Shown here: positions 1-7,011 of the stretch, in pieces
How positions within the stretch are numbered: position 1 is the stretch's first letter
Layout: each line of letters starts with the position of its first letter
NCBI RefSeq assembly: GCF_026341815.1
Contig: NZ_JAPENX010000001.1
Span: 5,208,001 to 5,272,000 of the forward strand
From: Streptomyces sp. NBC_00572
GTDB lineage: Bacteria > Actinomycetota > Actinomycetes > Streptomycetales > Streptomycetaceae
Direction: 5' to 3'
Length of the DNA stretch: 64,000 nt
The notes under the pieces: generated by a model
What the model saw: the letters and a program-made list of their open reading frames with translations, nothing else
The model's database searches: none
Told to the model about the DNA's origin: nothing
Program-made: the position numbers and the translations under genes

Positions 1-303
1 GTTGAGCGCCTCGATCTCGGAGGGACCGGCGTTGAACGTGGTCGGCTCCAGGACGGTGCCGCCCAGCTCCTTCTGCAGGAGGCCCTCCTGGACGCCGACC
101 AGCGCGGTCGCGTGCGTGAGGTTGGGGAAGTACCCGAGCCGTACGGTGTCGGCGGAGAGCTTCTTGCCCTCGGCGGCCACCTTCTTCTCGTCGTTCTTGG
201 CCTCGGAGCCGTAGCCGCAGGAGGCGAGCGCGCCGATCAGCAGCGGCAGAGCGGTGGCGGCGGCGAGGCCGCGGCGCAGGGTGGTACGGGTGGTGGCAGG
301 CAC
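1..303 (-). CDS. ABC transporter substrate-binding lipoprotein (sulfonate/nitrate/taurine type), N-terminal part only
   Basis: The first 101 codons of a minus-strand gene that leaves the window on the left. The GTG start at 303 opens a lipoprotein signal peptide with a twin-Arg-like n-region, a hydrophobic stretch and the lipobox IGALASC. The mature part reads VRLGYFPNLTHATALVGVQEG, the usual opening of SsuA/TauA/NrtA-type periplasmic-binding-protein-fold receptors. It lies just downstream of cysN in the same direction. By position it would feed an organosulfur or sulfate-type substrate into the assimilation pathway, but the ligand cannot be read from this fragment. GAGGGG about 11 nt upstream is the only ribosome-site candidate. 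Confidence 0.85.
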   Translation of the reverse strand, partial: MPATTRTTLRRGLAAATALPLLIGALASCGYGSEAKNDEKKVAAEGKKLSADTVRLGYFPNLTHATALVGVQEGLLQKELGGTVLEPTTFNAGPSEIEALN

Positions 304-396
304 GGGAGGTTTTCCCCTCGATTCAGCGTTTTCGAAGTCTGCGTCTATGTCGTTCGGGGTGGAGCGGGGTCGCGCCGTGCATGCGGCGCGTCGAGG

Positions 397-498
397 TCAG
401 CACGCACATCGCGCGACGCCTCCCATGCCCGCGCCGAGGGCGCCGGAGCCCACCCGGCCGCCCTCCTTCGCGAAGGTCGCGTAGACGTTCTGGCTCAT
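397..498 (-). CDS. 33-aa ORF coupled to cysN, ending Arg-Cys-Ala-Cys
   Basis: A short ORF starting MSQNVYATFAKEGG and ending ...MGGVARCAC. Its ATG overlaps the cysN stop codon (TGATG), so it looks translated by reinitiation, like the other junctions of this operon. It is Gly-rich and has two cysteines as the first and third residues from the C-terminus. I do not recognise a family. A second overlapping candidate (323-409, starting Met-Cys-Val-Leu, 28 codons) could bridge to the binding-protein gene, but it lacks a ribosome site. Possible roles are a tiny sulfur-related protein or a cysteine-sensing leader for the downstream transporter. Confidence 0.5.
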   Translation of the reverse strand: MSQNVYATFAKEGGRVGSGALGAGMGGVARCAC

Positions 499-1841
499 CA
501 GAAGTCCCACCCTTCCTCGTCCTCGACGACCGAGACGGCCTTGGCGGTGGCGAAGGACTCGCCCGCCATGCCTGCCGCGAGCGTGGTGCCGTCCGCCGGG
601 TCGATCAGCAGGAACGAACCGGTACGGCGCGAGTCCGCGTACGCGTCGAGCGCGAGCGGCTCGGCGGTGCGCACCACGACCCGGCCGATGTCGTTGGTGA
701 CCAGCTGCCCCGGGTTCGGGTGCTGCGAGAGGTCGTCCAGGGTCAGCCGCGAGGGGATCTCCTTGACGATCGCCTTGACCGTGCGGGTGGTGTGCTTCAG
801 GAGCACCCGCTGGCCGACGGCGAGCGCCCGGTCCGCCACGTGGCAGACGGTCGCCTCGATGTCCTGGGTGGTCGCCGGGGCGTCACCGCTCGGGGCGAGC
901 AGGTCGCCGCGCGAGATGTCGATGTCGTCGGCGAGCCGGATCGTGACCGACTGCGGGGCCCAGGCGATGTCCACGGACTCGCCCAGCGCGTCGATCCCGG
1001 TGATCGTGGAGGTCTTCCCCGACGGCAGGACGGTGATCTGCTCGCCGACCCGGAAGGCACCGGCCGCGATCTGACCGGCGTAGCCCCGGTAGTCGGGGTG
1101 CTCGGCGGTCTGCGGGCGGATCACGTACTGCACGGGGAATCGCGCGTGGCAGGCCGTCAGGTCGTGGCTGACCGGGACGGTCTCCAGGTGCTCCAGGACC
1201 GTCGGGCCGCCGTACCAGTCCATGTTCGCGGACGGCTCCACGACGTTGTCGCCGGCGAGCGCCGAGATCGGGATCGCGGTGATCTCCGGGACGCCGAGCT
1301 CGGAGGCGTACGTCGTGAACTCCTCGGCGATCGCGGCGAAGACGGGCTCCCGGTACTCGACCAGGTCCATCTTGTTCACGGCCAGGACCACGTGCGGGAC
1401 GCGGAGCAGGGCGGCGACGGCCGCGTGCCGACGGGTCTGCTCGACCACGCCGTTGCGGGCGTCGACCAGGACCACGGCCAGTTCGGCGGTGGAGGCGCCG
1501 GTCACCATGTTCCGGGTGTACTGCACGTGCCCGGGGGTGTCGGCGAGGATGAAGCGGCGGCGGGGCGTCGCGAAGTAGCGGTAGGCCACGTCGATGGTGA
1601 TGCCCTGCTCGCGCTCGGCCCGCAGACCGTCGGTGAGGAGCGCCAGGTCGGGCGCCTCCTGGCCGCGGGAGCGCGAGGCGTGCTCCACGGCCTCCAGCTG
1701 GTCGACGAGGACCGACTTGGAGTCGTGGAGGAGGCGGCCCACCAGGGTGGACTTGCCGTCGTCGACGGAGCCGGCGGTGGCGAAGCGCAGCAGGGTGGTG
1801 GCCGCCAGCTGCTCGGACAGCTGCTCGGTGGACGTGCTCAT
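498..1841 (-). CDS. cysN: Sulfate adenylyltransferase subunit 1 (GTPase subunit CysN)
   Basis: A 447-aa GTPase subunit of ATP sulfurylase. It couples GTP hydrolysis to formation of adenosine 5'-phosphosulfate by CysD. The G motifs are intact: P-loop GSVDDGKST at residues 24-32, DTPGH at 101-105 and NKMD at 156-159, followed by EF-Tu-like beta-barrel domains. There is no C-terminal CysC fusion; APS kinase is a separate gene here. The ATG overlaps the cysD stop (TAATG), which fixes the start and implies translational coupling. The product ends EEEGWDF-like and its stop overlaps the next small ORF. Confidence 0.97.
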   Translation of the reverse strand: MSTSTEQLSEQLAATTLLRFATAGSVDDGKSTLVGRLLHDSKSVLVDQLEAVEHASRSRGQEAPDLALLTDGLRAEREQGITIDVAYRYFATPRRRFILADTPGHVQYTRNMVTGASTAELAVVLVDARNGVVEQTRRHAAVAALLRVPHVVLAVNKMDLVEYREPVFAAIAEEFTTYASELGVPEITAIPISALAGDNVVEPSANMDWYGGPTVLEHLETVPVSHDLTACHARFPVQYVIRPQTAEHPDYRGYAGQIAAGAFRVGEQITVLPSGKTSTITGIDALGESVDIAWAPQSVTIRLADDIDISRGDLLAPSGDAPATTQDIEATVCHVADRALAVGQRVLLKHTTRTVKAIVKEIPSRLTLDDLSQHPNPGQLVTNDIGRVVVRTAEPLALDAYADSRRTGSFLLIDPADGTTLAAGMAGESFATAKAVSVVEDEEGWDF

Positions 1842-2776
1842 TAGAAGTACCCTTCGCGCTTGCGGTCTTCCATCGCTGCCTCGGACATCTTGTCGTCGGC
1901 GCGGGTCGCGCCCCGCTCGGTGAGCCGGGAGGCGGCGATCTCGGCGATGACGGCGTCCAGCGTGGTGGCGTCGGAGTCGACGGCGCCGGTGCAGGACATG
2001 TCGCCGACGGTGCGGTAGCGGATCAGCCGCGTCTCGACCGACTCGGTGTCCTTGGGGCCGCCCCAGTCGCCTGCCGTCAGCCACATGCCGCTGCGGGCGA
2101 ACACCTCGCGCTCGTGGGCGAAGTAGATCTCCGGGAGCTCGATCTTCTCGCGCTGGATGTACTGCCAGACGTCCAGCTCGGTCCAGTTGGACAGCGGGAA
2201 GACCCGGACGTGCTCGCCGGGCGCGTGGCGGCCGTTGTAGAGCTGCCACAGCTCGGGGCGCTGGCGGCGCGGGTCCCACTGCGAGAACTCGTCGCGGAGC
2301 GAGAACACCCGCTCCTTCGCGCGGGCCTTCTCCTCGTCGCGGCGGCCGCCGCCGAAGACGGCGTCGAAGCGGTGCTGCTGGATCGCCTCGGTGAGCGGGA
2401 CGGTCTGCAGCGGGTTGCGGGTGCCGTCGGGGCGCTCGCGCAGCTTGCCCGCGTCGATGTACTCCTGCACGGAGGCGACGTGCAGCCGCAGCCCGTGCTG
2501 GGCGACGACGCGGTCGCGGTACTCCAGGACCTCGGGGAAGTTGTGCCCGGTGTCGACGTGCAGCAGCGTGAAGGGGATCGCCGCGGGGGCGAAGGCCTTC
2601 AGCGCCAGGTGCAGCATGACGATGGAGTCCTTGCCGCCGGAGAAGAGGATCACCGGCCGCTCGAACTCGCCCGCCACCTCGCGGAAGATGTGGACGGCCT
2701 CGGACTCCAGCGAGTCGAGGTGCGACAGCGCGAACGGGCTGTCGGTCGCGTCGTGGAGATGAGCGACGGTGGTCAC
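1841..2776 (-). CDS. cysD: Sulfate adenylyltransferase subunit 2 (CysD)
   Basis: A 311-aa catalytic subunit of ATP sulfurylase, partner of CysN. It belongs to the PP-loop (adenine nucleotide alpha-hydrolase) superfamily; the pyrophosphate-binding loop FSGGKDS sits at residues 45-51. The C-terminus KMSEAAMEDRKREGYF is characteristic of CysD. The start is a GTG whose last two bases lie in the cysC stop codon (GTGA overlap). Reading further upstream gives only out-of-family arginine-rich sequence, so this start is preferred. Confidence 0.96.
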   Translation of the reverse strand: MTTVAHLHDATDSPFALSHLDSLESEAVHIFREVAGEFERPVILFSGGKDSIVMLHLALKAFAPAAIPFTLLHVDTGHNFPEVLEYRDRVVAQHGLRLHVASVQEYIDAGKLRERPDGTRNPLQTVPLTEAIQQHRFDAVFGGGRRDEEKARAKERVFSLRDEFSQWDPRRQRPELWQLYNGRHAPGEHVRVFPLSNWTELDVWQYIQREKIELPEIYFAHEREVFARSGMWLTAGDWGGPKDTESVETRLIRYRTVGDMSCTGAVDSDATTLDAVIAEIAASRLTERGATRADDKMSEAAMEDRKREGYF

Positions 2777-3339
2777 AGCAGACCCCTCTCGGTGAGCAGC
2801 GCGTGGAGCTGCGCCGCGGACTCCTGCACGGTCTGGTTCTGGGACTCGATCCGGAGATCGGGTGTCTCGGGTGCCTCGTAGGGGTCGTCGACGCCGGTGA
2901 GGCCGCTGATCTCGCCCGCGGCCTGCTTGGCGTAGAGGCCCTTCACGTCGCGGACGGAGCAGACCTCCACGGGGGTGGCCACGTGCACTTCGACGAAGGA
3001 GGTGCCCTCGGCGTGGTGGCGCTTGCGGACGGCCTCGCGGCTGTCGGCGTACGGGGCGATGACCGGGACGAGGACCTGCACGCCCTGCGAGGCGAGCAGT
3101 TCCGCGACGAACCCGATCCGCTGCACGTTGGTGTGCCGGTCCTCGCGGCTGAAGCCGAGGCCCGCGGAGAGGAACTCGCGGATCTCGTCGCCGTCGAGCA
3201 CCTCGACGCGGTGGCCTTCGCCGCGCAGCCGGCCGGCCAGCTCGTACGCGATGGTGGTCTTGCCGGCGCTCGGCAGACCGGTGAGCCAGATGGTGGCACC
3301 CGTCACGTGCTTCTCCTGAATGTTCTGAGTGTCCGTCAT
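2773..3339 (-). CDS. cysC: Adenylylsulfate kinase (APS kinase)
   Basis: A 188-aa kinase that phosphorylates APS to PAPS. The P-loop GLPSAGKTT is at residues 21-29, followed by the family motif LDGDEIREFLSAGLGF and the IAPYADSR segment. Because the CysH of this operon has the cysteine pattern of an APS-using reductase, PAPS made here may serve sulfation or sulfate storage as well as reduction. The ATG overlaps the cysH stop (ATGA) and the 3' end overlaps cysD (GTGA). Confidence 0.96.
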   Translation of the reverse strand: MTDTQNIQEKHVTGATIWLTGLPSAGKTTIAYELAGRLRGEGHRVEVLDGDEIREFLSAGLGFSREDRHTNVQRIGFVAELLASQGVQVLVPVIAPYADSREAVRKRHHAEGTSFVEVHVATPVEVCSVRDVKGLYAKQAAGEISGLTGVDDPYEAPETPDLRIESQNQTVQESAAQLHALLTERGLL

Positions 3340-4043
3340 CCGTGCAGTCCGCATTCGGTCTTGGCGCGGCCCGCCCAGCGTCCGGCGCGGGCGTCCTCGC
3401 CCTCCAGGACGCGGCGGGTGCAGGGGGCGCAGCCGACGGAGGCGTATCCGTCCATGAGGAGCGGGTTGGTGAGGACACCGTGCTCGGTGACGTACGCGTC
3501 GACGTCGTCCTGCGTCCAGCGGGCGATGGGGGAGACCTTGACCTTGCGCCGCTTCTCGTCCCAGCCGACGACCGGGGTGTTCGCCCGGGTCGGGGACTCG
3601 TCGCGGCGCAGCCCGGTCGCCCATGCGCTGTACCGGGTCAGGCCCTCTTCGAGCGGCTTGACCTTGCGCAGCGCGCAGCACAGGTCGGGGTCGCGGTCGT
3701 GCAGCTTGGGGCCGTACTCGGCGTCCTGCTCGGCCACGGTCTGACGCGGGGTCAGGGTGATGACGTTGACGTCCATGACGGCGTCCACGGCGTCGCGGGT
3801 GCCGATGGTCTCCTCGAAGTGGTAGCCCGTGTCGAGGAAGACGACGTCCACGCCGGGCCGGACCCGCGAGGCGAGATGGGCGACGACCGCGTCCTCCATG
3901 GAGGAGGTGACGCAGAAGCTCTCGCCGAAGGTGTCCACGGCCCACCGGAGGATCTCCAGCGGGGAGGCGTCCTCCAGGTCACGGCCGGCCTGCTCGGCGA
4001 GTGCCTTGAGGTCGGCCGTGGTGGCGTCCTGAGTGAGCGTCAT
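3336..4043 (-). CDS. cysH: Phosphoadenylyl/adenylyl-sulfate reductase (assimilatory, Fe-S type)
   Basis: A 235-aa reductase that releases sulfite from APS (or PAPS). It carries Cys122-Cys123 and Cys205-x2-Cys208, the four ligands of the [4Fe-4S] cluster in bacterial APS reductases, and the C-terminal catalytic ECGLH motif (Cys231). E. coli-type PAPS reductases lack the CC...CxxC ligands, so APS is the likely substrate; this is inferred from family knowledge. The ribosome site GGAGGG lies 7-12 nt before the ATG, which also overlaps the stop of the preceding 59-aa gene. Confidence 0.95.
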   Translation of the reverse strand: MTLTQDATTADLKALAEQAGRDLEDASPLEILRWAVDTFGESFCVTSSMEDAVVAHLASRVRPGVDVVFLDTGYHFEETIGTRDAVDAVMDVNVITLTPRQTVAEQDAEYGPKLHDRDPDLCCALRKVKPLEEGLTRYSAWATGLRRDESPTRANTPVVGWDEKRRKVKVSPIARWTQDDVDAYVTEHGVLTNPLLMDGYASVGCAPCTRRVLEGEDARAGRWAGRAKTECGLHG

Positions 4044-4219
4044 ATTTCTTTCCCTCCAGGAGTGTTGCCCGAAGTGCCGGGGGCGAGCAGCCCCAGGAAC
4101 TTCAACTGGAAGGCTCGGCTGCACGCGGCGCATTCCCAGGCGCCGTGACCCTGCTCGTTGGGACGCAGGTCCTCGTCGCCGCAGTAGGGGCAGTGGAACG
4201 GTGCGGCTCGCTCGCTCAT
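4040..4219 (-). CDS. 59-aa zinc-ribbon protein between sir and cysH
   Basis: A small protein that begins MSERAAPFHCPYCGDEDLRP and continues with WECAACSRAFQLKFLGL. Two CxxC pairs (HCPYC and ECAAC) make a clear rubredoxin-like zinc ribbon. Its ATG overlaps the sir stop and its TGA overlaps the cysH ATG (ATGA at both ends), so it is embedded and translationally coupled in the sulfate operon. A gene in this position is also known from other Streptomyces cys operons. No enzymatic function is evident. A role in metal or cluster handling, or in protein contacts for Sir and CysH, is only a guess. Confidence 0.88.
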   Translation of the reverse strand: MSERAAPFHCPYCGDEDLRPNEQGHGAWECAACSRAFQLKFLGLLAPGTSGNTPGGKEI

Positions 4220-5913
4220 GACAGGGCCTCTTCCGAGGCGCGGGCCGCCCAGGTGGCGAAGCGCTCGCCGGTCTCGCGCTCCGACTGGAAGCGCTTGAGG
4301 ACCCGCTCCACGTAGTCGGGGAGCTCCGCCGCGGTGACCTTGAGGCCGCGGACCTTGCGGCCGAAACCGGCTTCAAGGCCGAGCGCGCCACCGAGGTGCA
4401 CCTGGTAGCCCTCGACGCGGTTGCCGTCGTCGTCCAGGACCAGCTGGCCCTTGAGACCGATGTCCGCGACCTGGATACGGGCGCAGGCGTTCGGGCAGCC
4501 GTTGATGTTGATCGTCAGCGGCTCGTCGAACTCCGGGATGCGGCGCTCCAGTTCGTCGATGAGCGAGGCTCCGCGGGCCTTGGTCTCGACGATCGCGAGC
4601 TTGCAGAACTCGATGCCGGTGCAGGCCATCGTGCCCCGCCGGAACGGGGTCGGGTTCACCCGCAGGTCGAGGGCCTCCAGGGCGGAGACCGCCGATTCGA
4701 GCTGGGCCTCCTCGACGTCGAGGAGGATCATCTTCTGGTCCGCGGTGGTGCGCAGCCGGCCGGAGCCGTGCTGCTCGGCCAGGCCGGCGATCTTGGTCAG
4801 GGTGGCACCGTCGACCCGGCCCACGCGCGGGGCGAAGCCGATGTAGAACCGGCCGTCGTTCTGCTGGTGCACGCCCATGTGGTCGCGCCACTGGCCGGCG
4901 GGCTGCTCGGGAGCGGGGCCGTCCGTCAGCTTGCGCTGGAGGTACTCGTCCTCCAGGACCTGGCGGAACTTCTCCGGGCCCCAGTCGGCGACGAGGAACT
5001 TCAGCCGGGCGCGGTTGCGCAGCCGGCGGTAGCCGTAGTCGCGGAAGATCGAGATGACGCCCTCGTAGACGTCCGGGACCTCGTCGAGGGAGACCCAGGT
5101 GCCCAGGCGGACGCCGAGCTTGGGGTTGGTGGAGAGACCGCCGCCGACCCAGACGTCGAAGCCGGGGCCGTGCTCCGGGTGGTGCACGCCGACGAAGGCG
5201 ATGTCGTTGATCTCGTGCGCCACGTCCAGCAGCGGCGAGCCGGAGATCGCGGACTTGAACTTGCGGGGCAGGTTGGAGAAGTCCTTGTTGCCGACGATCC
5301 GGCGGTAGATCTCGTCGATGGCGGGCGTGCCGTCGATGATCTCGTCGGCCGCGATGCCGGCCACCGGGGAGCCGAGGATGACACGCGGGGTGTCACCGCA
5401 GGCCTCGGTGGTGGACAGGCCGACCGCCTCCAGGCGGTTCCAGATCTCGGGGACGTCCTCGATGCGGATCCAGTGGTACTGGACGTTCTGCCGGTCCGTG
5501 ATGTCTGCGGTGCCGCGGGCGAACTCCTCGGAGATCTCGCCGATGACCCTGAGCTGCTCGGTGGTCAGCCGGCCGCCGTCGATACGGACGCGGAGCATGA
5601 AGTACTCGTCGTCCAGCTCCTCCGGCTCCAGGACACCCGTCTTGGTGCCGTCCAGACCCTGCTTGCGCTGGGTGTAGAGGCCCCACCAGCGCATGCGTCC
5701 GCGCAGGTCGTTGGGGTCGATGGAGTCGAATCCGCGCTTCGAGTAGACCGTCTCAATACGTGTCCGCACATTGAGACCGTCGTCGTCCTTCTTGAACTGC
5801 TCATTGCCGTTCAGGGGGGTGAAGTGCCCCACGGCCCACTGACCCTCGCCACGGTGGCGCCCGGTCTTGCGGCGTGCGGCGGCTGGAGTGGGGTTTTCCG
5901 GGGTGGCGGCCAT
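4216..5913 (-). CDS. sir: Ferredoxin-dependent sulfite (nitrite/sulfite) reductase
   Basis: A 565-aa sirohaem/[4Fe-4S] enzyme that makes the six-electron reduction of sulfite to sulfide. Cluster and sirohaem ligands are visible: Cys431 and Cys437 (CTGIEFC) and Cys473 and Cys477 (CPNAC). Two ferredoxin-like NIR_SIR half-domains precede them. Location at the head of the cys operon favours sulfite over nitrite. The chosen start (MAATPENPTP) has AAGGAC upstream. It is the first structural gene after the leader peptide at 6050-6133, separated by 136 nt. Confidence 0.94.
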   Translation of the reverse strand: MAATPENPTPAAARRKTGRHRGEGQWAVGHFTPLNGNEQFKKDDDGLNVRTRIETVYSKRGFDSIDPNDLRGRMRWWGLYTQRKQGLDGTKTGVLEPEELDDEYFMLRVRIDGGRLTTEQLRVIGEISEEFARGTADITDRQNVQYHWIRIEDVPEIWNRLEAVGLSTTEACGDTPRVILGSPVAGIAADEIIDGTPAIDEIYRRIVGNKDFSNLPRKFKSAISGSPLLDVAHEINDIAFVGVHHPEHGPGFDVWVGGGLSTNPKLGVRLGTWVSLDEVPDVYEGVISIFRDYGYRRLRNRARLKFLVADWGPEKFRQVLEDEYLQRKLTDGPAPEQPAGQWRDHMGVHQQNDGRFYIGFAPRVGRVDGATLTKIAGLAEQHGSGRLRTTADQKMILLDVEEAQLESAVSALEALDLRVNPTPFRRGTMACTGIEFCKLAIVETKARGASLIDELERRIPEFDEPLTININGCPNACARIQVADIGLKGQLVLDDDGNRVEGYQVHLGGALGLEAGFGRKVRGLKVTAAELPDYVERVLKRFQSERETGERFATWAARASEEALS

Positions 5914-6049
5914 GGCGTCTTGTCCTTCGGGACTGCGAGAGGGCGGCTCTGACCTGCACACTGGCGCTCAGGTCGGAGGGTGGCGCGTCAGTGCGCAGCA
6001 GGGTGGGGCAGAGTCGTGCTGAAAAGTGATCGCGGCGGTGCTGGTTCTC
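5914..6049 (-). promoter_or_regulatory. Untranslated leader between the leader-peptide ORF and sir
   Basis: 136 nt without a credible gene between the leader peptide stop and the sir start. I see no recognisable SAM, T-box or other riboswitch core. It is the place where translation of the upstream 27-aa ORF could influence RNA structure or Rho access before sir. Confidence 0.4.
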
Positions 6050-6133
6050 TCAGCGCGCCGGACAGATGGCGCTGGACATGCGGCCTAGGTCGACGTGCCG
6101 CCGACTCACCAAGGCAATTCCAGTTCCAGACAT
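6050..6133 (-). CDS. 27-aa cysteine-containing leader peptide (SRRHVDL family) upstream of sir
   Basis: The peptide starts MSGTGIALVSRRHVDLGR and ends MSSAICPAR. This is the conserved actinobacterial putative leader peptide motif (V/L-S-R-R-H-V-D-L-x-R...S-x-I-C) that occurs repeatedly upstream of sulfur metabolism and some transporter operons. A single Cys lies four codons from the end. Known family behaviour suggests that ribosome progress through the Cys codon, set by Cys-tRNA supply, controls the downstream operon; for this copy that is inference. The first gene downstream in the same direction is sir. Confidence 0.85.
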   Translation of the reverse strand: MSGTGIALVSRRHVDLGRMSSAICPAR

Positions 6134-6233
6134 GACGGAAGCGTGTCACGGGACTTTGGACCCAGTCCAGCATCGTCCAGAATGCGGACATAGTCGTCTC
6201 GCTTGGCGAGATGGTGTGGTCTGGGTCACGCAA

Positions 6234-6257
6234 AAGGGGCCCTGATCAGGGCCCCTT
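6234..6257 (-). terminator. Perfect 24-bp palindrome, terminator of the GNAT gene
   Basis: AAGGGGCCCT-GATC-AGGGCCCCTT folds into a 10-bp stem with a tetraloop 30 nt after the acetyltransferase stop. It separates that gene from the cys operon promoter. Confidence 0.8.
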
Positions 6258-6286
6258 CACGGTCTGCTGCGTGCCTCCCGGGCGGC

Positions 6287-6856
6287 TCAGGCGTGGGCGC
6301 CGGGCCACGGGCCGGGGGTCTCGCTCTCCTCGACCTCCTCGACCTTGGTGTCGAAGAGGCGGAAACCACGGCGCTCGTAGTTGGCCATCGCGTGCGGGCC
6401 GTCGAGCGAGCAGGTGTGCAGCCAGACGCGCGTCGTCGTCTCCCGCTCGGGCCACCTTTCGGCCAGGTCCCAGGCGCGCGCCACCCCGTACGAGAGCAGG
6501 TGACCGCCGATCCGGCGCCCCCGGAAGGCCGGAATCAGGCCGAAGTAGACGATCTCCACCACGCCGTCGTCCTGCGGGTCCAGCTCCACGTACCCGGCCG
6601 GCGTCCCCTTGTCGTACGCCACCCAGATCTCGGAGCCCGGCTTCTCGACGATCTCCTGCCACTGCTTGTACGTCAGTGACAGGCGGTCGTTCCAGCGGAT
6701 GTCGCCACCGACCGCCGTATAGAGGAAGCGGCTGTACTCCGGCGAGGGGACCGCGGCCCGCTCGATCGTGATGTCGTCGCCCTCGGGGACGGGGGAGGGG
6801 CGGAGATCGGCCGGTGAGGTCTGCTCAAGGGACCAGGTGGTGAGAGTGATGCGCAT
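6287..6856 (-). CDS. GNAT family N-acetyltransferase
   Basis: A 189-aa acetyl-CoA-dependent N-acetyltransferase. The acetyl-CoA pyrophosphate-binding signature RGRRIGG is at residues 112-118, preceded by beta-4 VVEIVYFGLIP and followed by WLHTCSLDGPHAMANYERRGFRLF, the usual GNAT C-terminal strand-helix. The substrate is unknown. It is monocistronic, with a strong hairpin downstream. The start ATG lies in a CATGAGCTCATG palindrome and has no obvious ribosome site. Confidence 0.88.
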   Translation of the reverse strand: MRITLTTWSLEQTSPADLRPSPVPEGDDITIERAAVPSPEYSRFLYTAVGGDIRWNDRLSLTYKQWQEIVEKPGSEIWVAYDKGTPAGYVELDPQDDGVVEIVYFGLIPAFRGRRIGGHLLSYGVARAWDLAERWPERETTTRVWLHTCSLDGPHAMANYERRGFRLFDTKVEEVEESETPGPWPGAHA

Positions 6857-7011
6857 GAGCTCATCGCATCACGCCGCCCGTCGGCACGGCGACCGGGGTC
6901 GTGGTGCGAGGGGCGCGCCGGGCCGCCGGTCGATTTCGGGGGTGTCGCCGCCGGTGGACGGCCGGTCCCGCCGGGCGGGGGTGCGGCTCGCGACCCGGCC
7001 TCCTCACTCGG

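Noticed and set aside
5914..6133. SAM or T-box riboswitch before the sulfate operon
   Set aside because: No conserved core or specifier/antiterminator pattern could be seen; the leader peptide explains the region better.
5988..6233. 81-aa minus-strand frame upstream of sir
   Set aside because: It overlaps the conserved leader peptide in another frame and has no family resemblance.
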